A DNA stretch of 64,000 bases from Limnoperna fortunei (Eukaryota > Mollusca > Bivalvia > Mytilida > Modiolidae): the NCBI GenBank assembly GCA_944474755.1, contig OX104119.1, positions 496,001-560,000 on the forward strand, read 5' to 3'. How positions within the stretch are numbered: position 1 is the stretch's first letter; each line of letters starts with the position of its first letter. Shown here one piece after another: positions 12,301 through 24,145 of this stretch. Under the pieces are notes generated by a model. It saw only the letters and a program-made list of their open reading frames with translations. It was not told the origin of the DNA and made no database searches. A program made the translations under genes and the position numbers.

Positions 12301-13699
12301 GGATCTTAGTGCAGTTGCACCGAGTTAGCTTTTAATTTCATTGACATGGGTGTCTATTCCTGGAATTTACAATAGCAAGAAATGAATCAGAAAGATACTT
12401 AACAGAATCAGAATTTATATGTTAGTTTTAGTCATATGGCTTACTCATGGATTGAAAGTAATACAAGTAACATGACAATACATACATGTATTTAAAGAAA
12501 AATTCAATGAAAAGTGTCATGGTAGACCTCGACATTCCTTGAGAAAATATCACTTTAAACTTACAACTAAAACATTAAGAGGTTTATGCATCAATAAATA
12601 TATCAGAATTTTATATACATGTACTAGTACAGATAGTGTGATCAGAGAATCACTGTGATTTTCACATTACTACTTTAAAATAGTTGTTAAAGTTAACTTA
12701 AACAATTACAAGAAGCAAGTAAACAACTTTGCATGTATACTACTTCCGGTTCATCGATCAAAACACAGGTGCTCGGTGATGTAAACAAGCAAGTCCAACT
12801 CAATGATATAAATATTTCGTTCAAGTTAATAATTGTAAATAAAATTGCATATGTTGAAGTTTTATGAAGAAGAAAGTAAAAACAGAGGTAAAAAGAACAT
12901 ATTATTATTTTATCAACTTACAGGTCGGAATAACAATGTTTATAAACTAGATTTATGCATTATGAAGAAGTATAACATATTTAATACATTAAACATTAAT
13001 ATATCCTTCAGTACAACAATACAATCATTTTATAATAAATAAAATTACGAAGCATTAGCACAATTATATTACAATCAAAATTATATATATGTAACTAATT
13101 AGTAAGTAAGCACCAATCCAAACAACGTGTAGAAGTTGCTTGACCCTATCGGACATTCCATCAAACCATTACCATCCCTCCCATCCATGAAGAGCTCCTC
13201 GAATTTCTAGAAGCTGAGACTCATGAATTTCATGAAGTGTTTTTGTCAGCTATGGAATTTTTTATACTTTCCATGAATCCAAATTTTTGATTTGTGATTT
13301 ATTGATTCACAGTTATTGTTTCTCCAATTCGGTGGTACATGTATAATTTTGACTGACTTGGGAGAAAACATTTTCGTTTTAATGTACATGTATTGGGAGC
13401 AATTTCTCAGAGAGATATTGTCCCCCTACATGCCCAAAATTTTCCAAAATTTCAAATTCTTGCTCAAAATATGAAATGCCAGTTTTAAGAATAAATGCAA
13501 CTGTCAAAAACACAATTAACTGCTAGGTAAAGAGTCACAGGTAATATTCTTATCACCATCAGGCTCAAAATTATAAATTGTGCATGGGTGCATGTAAGAA
13601 AGACATAATAAATAAAATTGCAATTTCGCAAAGACTTAAAACTGGACAATTTTCAGAGATTGATTAAAAGAATTGAACTGAGTTTCGCATAAAATCGTA
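9317..13699. other. AT-rich stretch without supported genes
   Basis: Frames of 60-105 codons (9618-9935 plus; 11210-11461 plus; 11190-11375 and 11573-11761 minus; 12845-13042 plus) lack recognisable motifs, and some overlap each other on opposite strands. There are many TACATGTA palindromes (about 9209, 11813, 12194, 12288, 12483, 12616, 13335 and 13384), a C11 run at 11088-11098, an ETS-type core ACTTCCGGT near 12743, and short inverted TGTATACGGC/GTATACA words at 11325-11365. Nothing defines a gene or element. Confidence 0.5.
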
Positions 13700-14612
13700 T
13701 GTTATTTATAGCCAATTGCAAATTCAACATGGCTGGCAGGGTCACTAATGCATTCTGATTGGCTGAAATTTCAAAAATCTTCTTCTTACAAACCCCTTGA
13801 CAGATTGATTTGAAATATTTCATAAATGTTCCTTCGATGGTCCTCTACAAAGTTTAAGTTTTTTGTGGCGATCTTAAATCCAAGATGGCTGCTATCGCAG
13901 GACTTAGTTTAACATAGGACCCTATGGGAAAAACATACAAACAACTTCTTTTCGGAAACTGTTCCACAAAATGAAGCCAAATTATGAAGAAATAAATGTT
14001 GAATAGAACATCTTATTATTTTGTGTTTTTCGAGCCAATTGCAAATTCAACATCGATTCCAGGGCCACTAATGCTTTCTGATTGGCTGAAATTTCAAAAA
14101 TCTTACAAACCGCATGGCAGATTGATTTGAAATATTGTATAAATGAACCTTGCATGGTCCTCCACAAAGTTTGAGTTTTTTGTGACGATCCAAATTCCAA
14201 GATGGCCATCACCATGGAACACAGCTTAACATAAAAGCCTATGGGAAAAACACACAAATAGCTTCTTCTATTAAACTGTTCCAAACAATTATGGCAAATA
14301 TGCAGAGATGAAGCTTGGATAGTTATCCTATTATTTTGATTTTTTTTTTAGCAAATTGGAAATTCAACATGGCTGCCAGGGCTACTAGTGCATCCTGATT
14401 GGCTGAAATAAAAAATTCTTCTTCTCACAAATCGCTTAGCAGATTGATTTTGAAACATTGCAGCAATGTACCTTAGACAGTCCTTTACAAAGTTTTAGTC
14501 TTTTGTGGCTGTCCAAAATCCAAGATGGCAGATTCTTCCGTAAATTGCCAATTTCGGGTACAGATGACCCAGTATAGATGAGCTCACATGCACACATCTG
14601 TACTTGCTGCGT

Positions 14613-14705
14613 CATCCAATCAAAACGCCAGAAACAAGAACGTTGTTATGGAAGCATAACAACGTTCTTCTATGACGTTCTTGTTTCTGGCGTTCTGATT
14701 GGATG
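14613..14705. repeat. Nested hairpin within the 14.5-14.95 kb insertion
   Basis: The outer arms CATCCAATCAAAACGCCAG and CTGGCGTTCTGATTGGATG are inverted. Inside, AAGAACGTTGTTATG pairs with CATAACAACGTTCTT around a 4 bp loop (GAAG), and a second GACGTTCTTGTTTC tract extends the right arm. The right arm therefore carries a partial duplicate of the arm sequence, giving two alternative foldings. Confidence 0.85.
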
Positions 14706-14794
14706 TCAGAGACAATGAAGTTTAAAACAATGGAGAGTCTATAGGATATAGCAATGTGAAAGTTGTTGGTTTACAGAAGAAATAGGTACAGTTA

Positions 14795-14950
14795 CTTTCA
14801 TGCGTTTTTGGGAAAGCCAGTGTGAACTTTCACTCGTGATAGAAATTTTTATGTCTTTTGGCTCGTTCCGCTGCGCTCCACTCGCGAAAAGACATAAAAT
14901 TTCTATCACTCGTGAAAGATCAACCGGTCTTTCCCAAAAACGTATGAAAG
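14795..14950. mobile_element. Foldback (MITE-like) element, ~64 bp arms
   Basis: The left arm CTTTCATGCGTTTTTGGG continues to CACTCGTGATAGAAATTTT and TATGTCTTTT. The right arm is its inverse, ending CCCAAAAACGTATGAAAG. A 27 bp GC-rich loop (start GGCTCGTTCCGCTGCGCTCC) separates them. The arms differ by a few bases and one internal mismatched block. It sits inside the ~320 bp repeat element, so it is the younger insertion. Confidence 0.8.
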
Positions 14951-15299
14951 AACCTATTATACCATGGAACACAGCTTAACATAGGACCCTATGGGAAAAC
15001 CATACAAACAGCTTCTTCTCTGAAACTGTTATACACATTTAAACTGTATTTTGTAGAAGTGAATCTTTAAAAGTAATCTTATTTTTTTTAGTTTTTCGAG
15101 CTGATAGTAAAATCAACTTGGCTGCCAGAGTTTTTTGTTTTGATCCAAAATACATTATTGCTGCCAACATGGAACATCACTTAACTAAGTAATCTATGAG
15201 AAAAACATAAAATGGCTTTTTCTCAGAAACTGTACATGTCCTACAAATTGCTGCTGATTGGAAATTCAACATGGCAAGATTTATAGAAATATACATGTA

Positions 15300-16185
15300 A
15301 ACTCTTTAGCATTTAATATCAATTTTTGTTAAAGTCAGGTGAGCTGGTTTTAATTCTAATTGTTTTTTAAAAATCCTCCTCTTAAACTATTGAAAGGACT
15401 GCTTTGCAACTTTGCACACATCATCAGTAAAATGTCCTCCAAAAGTTTGCACAAATCATGGCTGCAGATAAACCAACATGGTCACCTCAGCTAAAAATAG
15501 AATGGGGGTCAAAATACAGTTATTAGCTTATAGTTTAAAAAGTGTAATAGATACGAAACCATGAGACCCTCCTTCTTCCTCATCAAATGCTCTTCAACAC
15601 TCTCCATTGAGTTGGAGATGTACAATGAACACTTGTTGGAAATATTGCCCCTTAATTGTAGAAATTGATGATTTTTGCCATTTTTCCTAAAAATGTTGGA
15701 AGTTATTAGAACTACAATGTAGGGAAAAAGTTAGCATTGCTTAATTGTTTAGCTCTATGCAAGCTACAGTTGACATCAGGGTCAAGATTGTCTGATGAAC
15801 CGTTTAGGAGTTATTCCCCTTGAATTTTTAAAACTTAATTTTAATTGATTTTAAAAAATCTTCTCATTTTAAACCAATGTCAATGAAAGGACTACTTTGA
15901 AATATTGCACACATCATCTGTAGGATGTCCTCATCAAAAATTGCACAAATCATGACAGCTGACCAACCAACATGGCTACCTTGGCAAAAAATAGACCGGG
16001 GAAAAGGGGGCGGTGGCGGGGTCAAGATAGTTTTTGTCTTATAGTTAAAAAAGTGTAACAGGAAATCTGAATTGAACCTCCTTTCTCAGCATCAAAAGCT
16101 ATATATTTTGATTCTTGAATATTTAATATGTAAATGGTATATTAAAGTCAGGTGAACGATTCAGGCTCCTTTAGCTTCTAGTTGT
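15300..16185 (+). repeat. Repeat element with two ~493 bp units
   Basis: The phrases TGAAAGGACT, TTTGCACACATCATC or ATTGCACACATCATC, and CAACATGG recur at 15391 and 15884 (offset 493). The segment starts after GTCAGGTGAGC (about 15335) and ends at GTCAGGTGAACGATTCAGG (about 16147), followed by CTCCTTTAGCTTCTAG. That end is closely related to the end of the 18.1-21.0 kb element, so both belong to one broad superfamily. Confidence 0.6.
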
Positions 16186-16959
16186 TAAATGTATATATTA
16201 CAATGTATATCTATTTCAGCATATAGTATAGCAGGTTTTCGTCTGGCTCACAAATCTTAATTTAGTCATTTAGTAAAAATAATCTTGAATGGACATGGCT
16301 ATTACTGCATTAAATTGAAATAAAAATAATATTTATCATGTTTATATAAATTACTAATTTTGAGGAATAAAGGAGATAAGAATCGGGATTTTAGTTTTAA
16401 TTTTTTAATTATTTTTTAACTCTAAATTTTAGGCAACAAAATTTTGCGTTTCCACATAAATAAACATCTAATTTACCTTCTATGTATTAATCAAATGTAG
16501 GTAGTAACAATATCCAAAAAAAACCAATTCTGAATTCATGTACATAGTATAATTAAATGTACATATGATCATTCAAGTCATAGTTAAAAGACGCTTGCAC
16601 TGAAAAAAGTTGGGCCCATAAAAATTTTTGTTAGGCCCCTGGATTTCTAAGCCTAGGGGCCCTGCAGCTGGCTACTAAAGGAAAAAAGTTCTATCCATCA
16701 ATTGGGACATTACATTAACAAGGTCAAAATATGCGTTTCAAATATTATATAAAGATTTTATGCTTCATTTTTGCCAAGTGGTTATGGTAAGCTCCTGCAT
16801 AAATCAAGTTTTAACAAGTTTACAAATTTTTCTCATATCTTGCAAGATAAATTTTGGTAATTTTTTTAACAATATAGTATTTTCCCAGTCTACTTGTAAC
16901 TAATGTTATCGAAAGAAAGGACTTTTTCAAAATCAGCAATATCTACATGTATAAAAAGT
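16186..16959. other. AT-rich spacer, nothing recognised
   Basis: No defensible frame or inverted repeat. One GC-richer inverted patch occurs near 16613-16668, where GGGCCC and TAGGCCCC words face CCTAGGGGCCC. Confidence 0.5.
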
Positions 16960-17640
16960 ACACATAAAAGTGAGATTGTGTTAATTTTACATGTTCAAGT
17001 ATACATTTTACATACAGAAAAATGTAAAATTTAAAGAATAAAGTGTAAATTTTACAGGATAAAGTATAACAGAGGTGTTTACCATTATGGATTTTCCGGG
17101 ATCATTCCAAATTTGGGTCTAAACATATGCATCACGGAAATGCACCTGGAATTGCGCCATTCTGCCGGTATTACAATTAACTTTCAAATGCTTTTGGTTG
17201 TGATTTTGTGAAATTTTAAAGGTATTACAATATTGAATAAACATGTTTTTTTATTAATGTTTGATCAATAAAATGTGCATCAGAAAGATGTTTTATAGAA
17301 AAAGACTGGCCACAAACTTTTTTAATATTGTTCGGACATGGACATTTTACTAGTATGTGCAAAGTTTCAGATTACCGATAAATGTGGCAAATTACTGAAA
17401 AAAATAATTAAGATTACTGGGAGTACTGAAAAGGGGTAAACACCTCTGGTATAAAATTAACAGATTAAATTGTAAAATTTTACAAAATAAAGTATACATT
17501 GTACAGATTAAAATGTAAAATTTACAAATTTAAGTAAATTTTACAGAATAAAGTATAACATTTACAGAATAAAGTATAACATTTTACAGATTAAAGTGTA
17601 AATTTTAAGATTAAAGTGTAAAAAATAAAAAATAAATATT
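16960..17640 (+). repeat. Degenerate AT-rich minisatellite
   Basis: Irregular copies of phrases such as TTTTACAGAATAAAGT, ATAAAGTATAACATTTTAC and TTAAAGTGTAAAATTT recur roughly every 20-30 bp. The tract is split by the 379 bp element at 17070-17448. The unit is too degenerate to give one length. Confidence 0.65.
17070..17448. mobile_element. hAT-like MITE, 379 bp, with 6 bp TSD
   Basis: The ends are perfect 14 bp inverted repeats, CAGAGGTGTTTACC at the left and GGTAAACACCTCTG at the right. GTATAA flanks both sides (17064-17069 and 17449-17454). The CAGAGGTG terminus is typical of hAT elements, including the Tol2 group. Classical hAT duplications are 8 bp, so the 6 bp seen here points either to a 6 bp-TSD hAT lineage or to two decayed positions. 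There is no coding frame. Confidence 0.8.
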
Positions 17641-18105
17641 TTTTGGCACTAATACACTTCTGTACCTGATAGACATTTCTTCTTGTTTTCATTTCTACAT
17701 GGTAACCTGAAAGAGGACATCCCATTAGAAAACATATAAAAATGTGTAAAAAATATCACCTTGTAATAATATTTCAAGCCATATAAATAATTTATACTAG
17801 TACATGTGAGATATAATAGTTTCATCTTTGTGTTAACTTTAATTACTGCCTTGCTATTTAAAAACAAAATTCAACATGTTCAAGTCAATGTTAGTTTATG
17901 AATATTTTTTACTGAGCTTTGTTTTGTAATTTCACATTTTTCTTGTAATGTTTAATAGATTTCATGTTAAGTTTTAACAAATTAATGCAAGTGTACAGTG
18001 CTTAAATTAATTCTTGCATTGTCTAGATGCATACTAGTAAATATATAATGTTAGCATAATTTCAGTTCAAGATGCCCCCTAGCTACAATAATGTAGCTCC
18101 TTTTT
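17641..18105. other. Spacer, nothing recognised
   Basis: AT-rich. A minus frame at 17649-17867 (72 codons) has no motif and lies partly next to the minisatellite. Confidence 0.5.
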
Positions 18106-20969
18106 AGCTCACCTGGACCAAAGGTCCATGTGAGCTTTTGCTATCACTTGGCGTCCGTCGTCTGTCGTCCGTCGTCCGTCGTAAACTTTTTCAAAAATCT
18201 TCTCCTCTGAAACCACAAGGCCAATTTTTTTCAAACTTGGCCACAATCATCCTTAGGGTTCCTAGTTTCAAGTTTGTACCCAGGGTGTTGATCAACAGAC
18301 AAATATGGCCGCTGTTACTAAAAATAGAACATGGGGGTCAACACAGGTTTTTGATCATTATCTAAAAAACTATAATAGCTATAGAGAAAACCGTTACTTC
18401 AAATTGATCAGCACATTAAGGTCTACAATAGTTGCTATTAGTGCGAAGTTGTGTATTGGCGTCTTGTAGGAGTTATTGCCCTTTTTTGACGATTTTTGTC
18501 AAAATTTTTGGTATTTACAATATAACCTGAAAACTATACGAGGTAGAGTGAAACTGTAAATGGCAAAAATGATCAGCAATAAAAGCCCTACAATTCACTT
18601 GATTGGTCTGAAATTGTCAGATGACTCCTTATATGAGTTATTGCCCTTAAATGGTAATTTTTTATGAAATTTTCCGTTTTTTTCCTGTAACTTTAAAACT
18701 ATAACAGCTAGAGTAAAACTGTAAATAGCATAAATGATCAACAATACAAGCCCTACAATTCACTGTATTTGTCTGAAATTGTCAGATGACTCCTTATAGG
18801 AGTTATTGCCCTTAAATGGCAATTTTTTATGAAATTTTCCGTTTTTGTCCTGTAACTTGAAAACTATAGCAGCTAGATTGAAACTGTAAATTGCACAAAT
18901 GATCAGCAATAAAGACCCTACAATTCTCTTGATTGGTCTGAAATTGTCAGACAACTCCTTAAATAAGTTATTGCCCATAAATGACAATTTTTTATGAAAT
19001 TTTCCGTTTTGTCCTGAAACTTAAAAACTGTAACAGCTAGAGTGAAACTGTTAATAGCAAAAATGATCAGCAATACAAGCCCTACAAATTACTATTTATT
19101 GTCAGATGACTCCTTATAGGAGTTATTGCCCTTAAATTGCAATTTTTTATGAAATTTTCCGTTTTTGTCCTGTAACTTAAAAACCATAACAGCTAGAGTG
19201 AAATAATAAATTGCAAAAATGATCAGCAAAAAAAGCCCTACAATTCATTTAATAGGTCTGAAATTTTCAGATGACTCCTTATAGGGGTTATTGCCCTTAA
19301 ATGACAATTTTGTTATGAAATTTTCCATTTTTGTCCTGTAACTTGAAAACTATAGTAGCTAGATTAAAACTGTAAATTGCACAAATGATCAGCAATAGAA
19401 GCCCTACAAATGATTGCTTAGTCCAAAATTGCAAGATGACTCTTTATCAGGGATTTTCCTACCTTTTTCAAATGGGGCCTGGGCGCTGTTAATTGGGAAA
19501 ATTACGACGTAAATTCCACAATTGGGAAAAGTCTGAAATAGGAATAAAGTAAAAACATTGCTTTTAAATATCAATGTTTTTAACGAAAATGTTTCTTGTA
19601 TGTAGTCATGAATGACAGATGGAATCTATAAGCATGACCTGAAAACTGACAAATTCAAATCAGTTTTGATAAATATTTTGAAAAAAAAGTTACCAAAATT
19701 TACATATGTAGCCAACTGTGCTGACATCATACTCAAAGAGAAAAATTTCCATGAATCTTGGTGTAATTAAATAGAAACTGAGTTGCAAACATCAGATTTT
19801 ACTTTCACTCTCGTTTATTTTGGGGTCTTAATAAATGACTGGATAAGAACTAAATCAGATATACAAAACTCTAAAAATGTGCATTGCGTTGGCATTTTAG
19901 TTTACCCTGATTCGTATGCTAATCGCATTCATAAATCAATGACAAGGGTCGGTAGCGAAGGTTCGGTTGATTGCCGATAATGGATGGGTCTAGAGGTGCA
20001 AGAAAACTCATGATTTTCTAATCACAAAGGCTCTGGTCAATATTTCATTTCTTAAAACAAAATTTCCTAGTTTTGATACAATACGCCATCGTTCCACTTC
20101 TGTAGTATTTCGCGTTCTGTAATGCCATTTTTGACCCTTAATGCAGGGTCACGCTTCACTCCACATGTATTCCTCCAACTTATTCTTTTCTAGACAAAGC
20201 TATTTGAACCAAAAAACAGCCCATATTACTGGACATCGTAAAAATAAAGTAATTTGTCTTATTTGCGGCATACAATTATCTTTCATATTATTGAACAAAG
20301 TTGCGCGACTTCACAAATCTCTGGATTTTATTAAACCATACCGGAATCTGCGTTTGGTATAAAACAAGCAAGCTCTAATATAAAACTGGTTGCCGTTATG
20401 ACTAAAGATACCGGGAACAGTAATTATAAACCAATGTTCGCGAAGTAATCAGATTTTGATTTTGTTTGTAATATTTCGGCTTAGCGTGATTGAATTTATT
20501 TTTAGAAACCGGATTTCAAAACCTCCTGAATTGGGAGTTTTCACTTTCATAATTGTGAAAAAATATGGGCTTTTGCCGTTGGGAATGGGGCCGAATATCG
20601 GCCCCAAAATAAAGGCAGGAAAATCCCTGTTTATAGGAGTTATTGCCCTTTCATTATGAATTTGGACAAATGAACAGTTTTTTAATTATAAATTAGTCTA
20701 TAACGCACCTATTAGTAGAGTAAAACTGTAAATTTCTAAAGTACCCTAAAGGACAATGCCTAAAAACCATTTAATTTTCAGAAATTGTCGATGGCACCTT
20801 ATAGGAGTTATTGTATTTAACAAATTTGTTGAAGAAATGTTTAGTTTTTGCACAGTAACTTAAAAGCTATAACAACTAGACTGAAACTGTTAATTTCAAA
20901 AATTTTAATATAGTTTAAGTCATTTGGATTCCAGGTGAGCGATTACAGGCTCCTGGGAGCCTCTAGTTT
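18106..20969 (+). mobile_element. Pearl/HINE-like element with terminal hairpins and internal tandem repeats
   Basis: It opens with a 31 nt hairpin (18106-18136: AGCTCACCTGGACC, AAA loop, GGTCCATGTGAGCT). A CGTCCGTCGTC run follows at 18149-18183. The body is five to six tandem units of about 165 bp anchored on AATTTTTTATGAAATTTTCC (near 18656, 18821, 18986, 19141 and about 19306). The 3' part carries CCAGGTGAGCGATTACAGG and a second hairpin, GGCTCC-TG-GGAGCC (20948-20961). No protein is encoded; frames at 18138-18365 and 18760-18987 are translations of repeats. Without the nested element (19448-20629) it is about 1.7 kb. Family assignment rests on architecture known from bivalve tandem-repeat-bearing elements. 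Confidence 0.7.
19448..20629. mobile_element. 1,182 bp TIR transposon with 5 bp TSD, hAT-like
   Basis: The left end is CAGGGATTTTCCTACC. The inverted right end is CAGGGATTTTCCTGCC followed by TTTATTTTGGGGCC. TTTAT flanks both sides (19443-19447 and 20630-20634). Joining the flanks restores the ACTCYTTATAGGAGTTATTG phrase of the host repeat, which confirms the insertion. The CAGGG terminus with a 5 bp duplication fits the hAT lineages reported with 5 bp TSDs. The interior has only short frames. One at 20141-20362 contains CLICG...NKVARLHK, faintly like a decayed BED zinc finger with CxxC and one His, without the second His. This is probably a non-autonomous or decayed copy. Confidence 0.8.
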
Positions 20970-21119
20970 AGTCTTGGCAGAGCTACAAAGAGCTGCCATT
21001 ACTTGTTATGGAGCAGCTCAGGAATGATTAACACCTGTGTGGTTCTATCTGTTATACACTGTTTTCCTGCTTTTCTAAATATTTATGTCTACTGTTTAAT
21101 TGATATTTCTACCACACCA
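20970..21119. other. Short spacer
   Basis: AT-rich sequence between two mobile elements with no feature of its own. Confidence 0.5.
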
Positions 21120-21291
21120 AATTAATGAGTTTTAACACTCTATTCGTAATCAGCATTGTTGACAAAATTAGAATTCCTGTAGTGCATAATTCCAGAATCA
21201 AAACCAATGCCTTTCTGAAATTATATACTAAGCAATTTTAATTTTGTCAACAATGCCATGATTACGATAAAGTGTTAAAATTAATTCATTA
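21120..21291. mobile_element. Inverted-repeat MITE, ~172 bp
   Basis: The left arm (21121-21175) carries GTTTTAACACTCTATTCGTA, then GCATTGTTGACAAAATTA. The right arm (21234-21290) is its inverse, carrying TAATTTTGTCAACAATGCC and TCGTAATCA on the opposite strand. Arms are about 55 bp around a ~58 bp centre and are roughly 85% alike by eye. No target duplication is clear. Confidence 0.75.
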
Positions 21292-21605
21292 GACATTGTA
21301 CATTGTAGAAATGTCACTGTCAGCTGAACAGCAGAGAAAGGGAAAATTGTTTCTCATTAACAGCTGATCAAAACTGTCCAGCTAAGATTGCAATTGCAGT
21401 TTAAGTCTATTCAGACAACATAACAACATAAAATGGAAATAATCAAAATGTCAGTAGGATACACTAATTACTTAAAGGGAAGAAATTATAAGGGCACTTT
21501 AGAGTGATACATGGCTTCAAGGTGCACAGAGGCACAGTATTTTTAGGTCAAAGTGCAGCCTCTTTCCATTTTATCCTGGCTGGGACATTGTAAAAATTTG
21601 TATAA
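21292..21605. other. Spacer before the tandem arrays
   Basis: The last non-tandem sequence in the window, AT-rich, with no frame or element recognised. Confidence 0.5.
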
Positions 21606-21934
21606 GCCAAATTTAACTATTGGGATATAAGTGCCTAGGGTGTTAACACATATTAAAGGGGACTTGAGGATCAGTATTATAGATGGTGTTTTATACATTT
21701 TAGGAGAAATTTAAGGATTACTTTATATGAAACAAGAACACTTTGGTAGAAACTTTGCAAAATGAGAAGATATACATTTATTGGGCAAAATATATGAAAC
21801 TGCTGGTATCTGTACATGGATATATGATATCATTTTATATAAAACAGCTGATAAAAGACCAAATCATATACAGTACAGTATGTATCATATGCAGATACTT
21901 ATTGTAAAGACTAATTTATTAATTGTTTTTCTAT

Positions 21935-22507
21935 AATTATACCCCCACTTGAAAAGTGGGGGGTATATACTGATGGGGTGTCCGTCCGACTGTCCGTTAC
22001 ACTTTCTCTTATTTGCAATTCCTCCTACACCACTGAATGGAATTTGATGAAACTTGCACAGAATCCTTGTAACATAGTGCCAATATGCAGGAGATATTTA
22101 ACATTTTAATCGGAATGATATTTGGGGTTTCCCACAGAAAAACATGGACTTTGTCATTGACTTAAGTGGATACCCATCTCTTATGTGCAACTCCTCCTAC
22201 ACCACTGAATGGAATTTGATGAAACTTACATAGAATCCTTGTAACATAGTGCCATTGTGCAGGAGATATTCAACATTTTGATCAGAATAATATTTGGGGT
22301 TTCCCATAGAAAAACATGGACATTGTCATGGACATAATGGGATACCCATCTATTATGTGCAACTCCTCCTATGCCACTGAATGGAATTTGATGAAACTTC
22401 CTACACTAGATTAAGTTTCAAGTTCATAAGTAAGAACATGTGCATTTTTGAAGAAATGAAGCGGGGGGTATCAATGGTGAGCATTGCTCACAGATTTTTT
22501 ACTCTAG
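21935..22507 (+). mobile_element. Hairpin-ended repeat element in array A, copy 1
   Basis: It starts with the hairpin ACCCCCACTT-GA-AAAGTGGGGGGT (21941-21964), then GTCCGTCCGACTGTCCG. Units of 172 bp follow, anchored on CCTCCTACACCACTGAATGG (22021, 22193 and about 22365). A second hairpin, GTGAGC-ATT-GCTCAC (22477-22491), lies near the end. The array-A text TTTTTCTAT..TTGGATTTGTG is interrupted by it, which proves insertion. The layout is the same as the element at 18.1 kb with different sequence. No protein is encoded; the 22381-22569 frame is incidental. Confidence 0.8.
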
Positions 22508-23389
22508 TTTGGATTTGTGTATGTATAATTCAAATATGGCCACAATGTAAAGGTAAAACTATTGTTTAGCAAATTTGCCATGAATGTGTTCAGTGCTTAC
22601 CACAAGTTGAACTAATTAAACATAGTCATAAAAAGATAATGAAAATATACTTGTAAATGTTTAATGTTCATACACAAAGACAAAATGGTTCATAAAAAGT
22701 TGAAAAGCTGCTGATCTTTCTGGTTACTGTTTATGCACTTTGTAATATTCAATTGTAGTGCTTCTCAGTAGCTGGATAGGGACTCACATTTTTCATCAGA
22801 TTGGTTTGATAGTGTTGGATTGCAGAAAGCATCTACATGCATAAACATCTCATTTCTTTGCATGATTTTTATGCACTAATATATATATGTTAAGAATTAC
22901 TCTATATGAAACTATAACACTTTGGAAGAAATGAAAAGTTATACAGTTTTGGAGCAAAATATGTGAAACTGCTGATATCTTTACATGGATATATAATATT
23001 AATTTATATAAAACAGGTGATATTTTTAACAATTAGACTATAAGAGAGTGATTATGCATTTTAGGAAGAATTTTAAATATTGGTATAAAAGACAAGGGTT
23101 TTATACATTTTGGGAGAAATTTATCAACTATTTTATATGAAACAATTACACTTTGGGAGAAATTGAACAATATGAGAAATTATACATTTTTGGGACAAAT
23201 AATATGAAACTGCTGATACATGTATGTATCTTTACATGTATATTTTACATAAACGGGTGATAAATTTAACAATAAGAATATAAGAGAGTATGAAGAATCT
23301 TTAGGATTGGTATAAAAGACAGTGTTTTAAACATATTGGGAGAAATTTAACAATACCAGAAGTTATATATTTTGGGGGCAAATTACATT

Positions 23390-24145
23390 ATTGTAAAGAC
23401 TAATTTTTAATTGTTTTTCTATAATTATACCCCCGCTTGAAAAGTGGGGGGTATATAGTGATGGGGGTGTCTGTCCGACTGTCCCTTACACTTTCTCTTA
23501 TTTGCAATTCCTCCTACACCACTGAATGGAATTTGATGAAACTTGCACAGAATCCTTGTCACATAGTGCCATTATGCAGGAGATATTTAACATTTTAATC
23601 GGAATGATATTTGGGGTTTCCCACAGAAAAACATGGACTTTGTCATTGACTTAAGGGAATACCCATCTCTTATGTGCAACTCCTCCTACACCACTGAATG
23701 GAATTTGATGAAACTTACATAGAATCCTTGTAACATAGTGCCATTGTGCAGGAGATATTCAAAGACTATTGTAAAGACTAATTTTTAATTGTTTTTCTAT
23801 AATTATACCCCCGCTTGAAAAGTGGGGGGTATATAGTGATGGGGGTGTCTGTCCGACTGTCCCTTACACTTTCTCTTATTTGCAATTCCTCCTACACCAC
23901 TGAATGGAATTTGATGAAACTTGCACAGAATCCTTGTCACATAGTGCCATTATGCAGGAGATATTTAACATTTTAATCGGAATGATATTTGGGGTTTCCC
24001 ACAGAAAAACATGGACTTTGTCATTGACTTAAGGGAATACCCATCTCTTATGTGCAACTCCTCCTACACCACTGAATGGAATTTGATGAAACTTACATAG
24101 AATCCTTGTAACATAGTGCCATTGTGCAGGAGATATTCAACATTT
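23390..24145 (+). repeat. 378 bp tandem duplication
   Basis: 23390-23767 and 23768-24145 are near-identical head-to-tail copies starting ATTGTAAAGACTAATTTTTA. They include the first part of the hairpin-ended element. The first copy breaks off at GATATTCAA (about 23764), and the second runs on into the complete element. Confidence 0.85.
23423..23764 (+). mobile_element. Hairpin-ended element, copy 2 (3'-truncated)
   Basis: Same head hairpin, TCCG run and first two 172 bp units as at 21935, then an abrupt end at the 378 bp duplication junction. The head hairpin here has a G.T wobble (CCCCGCTT). Confidence 0.8.

Larger units (their letters stand above)
13700..15290 (+). repeat. Old repeat element with ~320 bp diverged units
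   Basis: Units anchored on AAATTCAACATGGCTG and CTGATTGGCTGAAATTTC begin near 13711, 14034 and 14351. Offsets are about 323 and 317 bp, with weaker copies near 15110 and 15250. Each unit also carries CAAGATGGC and ACATAGGACCCTATGGG phrases. The third unit is split by inserted inverted-repeat DNA (about 14530-14958) and resumes at CATGGAACACAGC. The element ends near a CAGGTGAGC-type word, which resembles the 3' end of the element at 18-21 kb. Open frames here (13982-14284 and 14739-14972, minus) are by-products. Confidence 0.65.

Noticed and set aside
4689..12751. ETS-type cores ACCGGAAGT (4689 and 12743) as promoters
   Set aside because: Two isolated 9 bp matches in 64 kb are close to chance expectation, and neither lies before a supported gene.
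13982..14972. Minus frames of 100 and 77 codons
   Set aside because: They lie in diverged ~320 bp repeat units and in the foldback insertion, and the frame is not kept in sister units.
18138..18987. Frames of 75 codons on both strands
   Set aside because: They translate tandem 165 bp repeats of a non-coding element. The same text in neighbouring units is frame-shifted or stopped.
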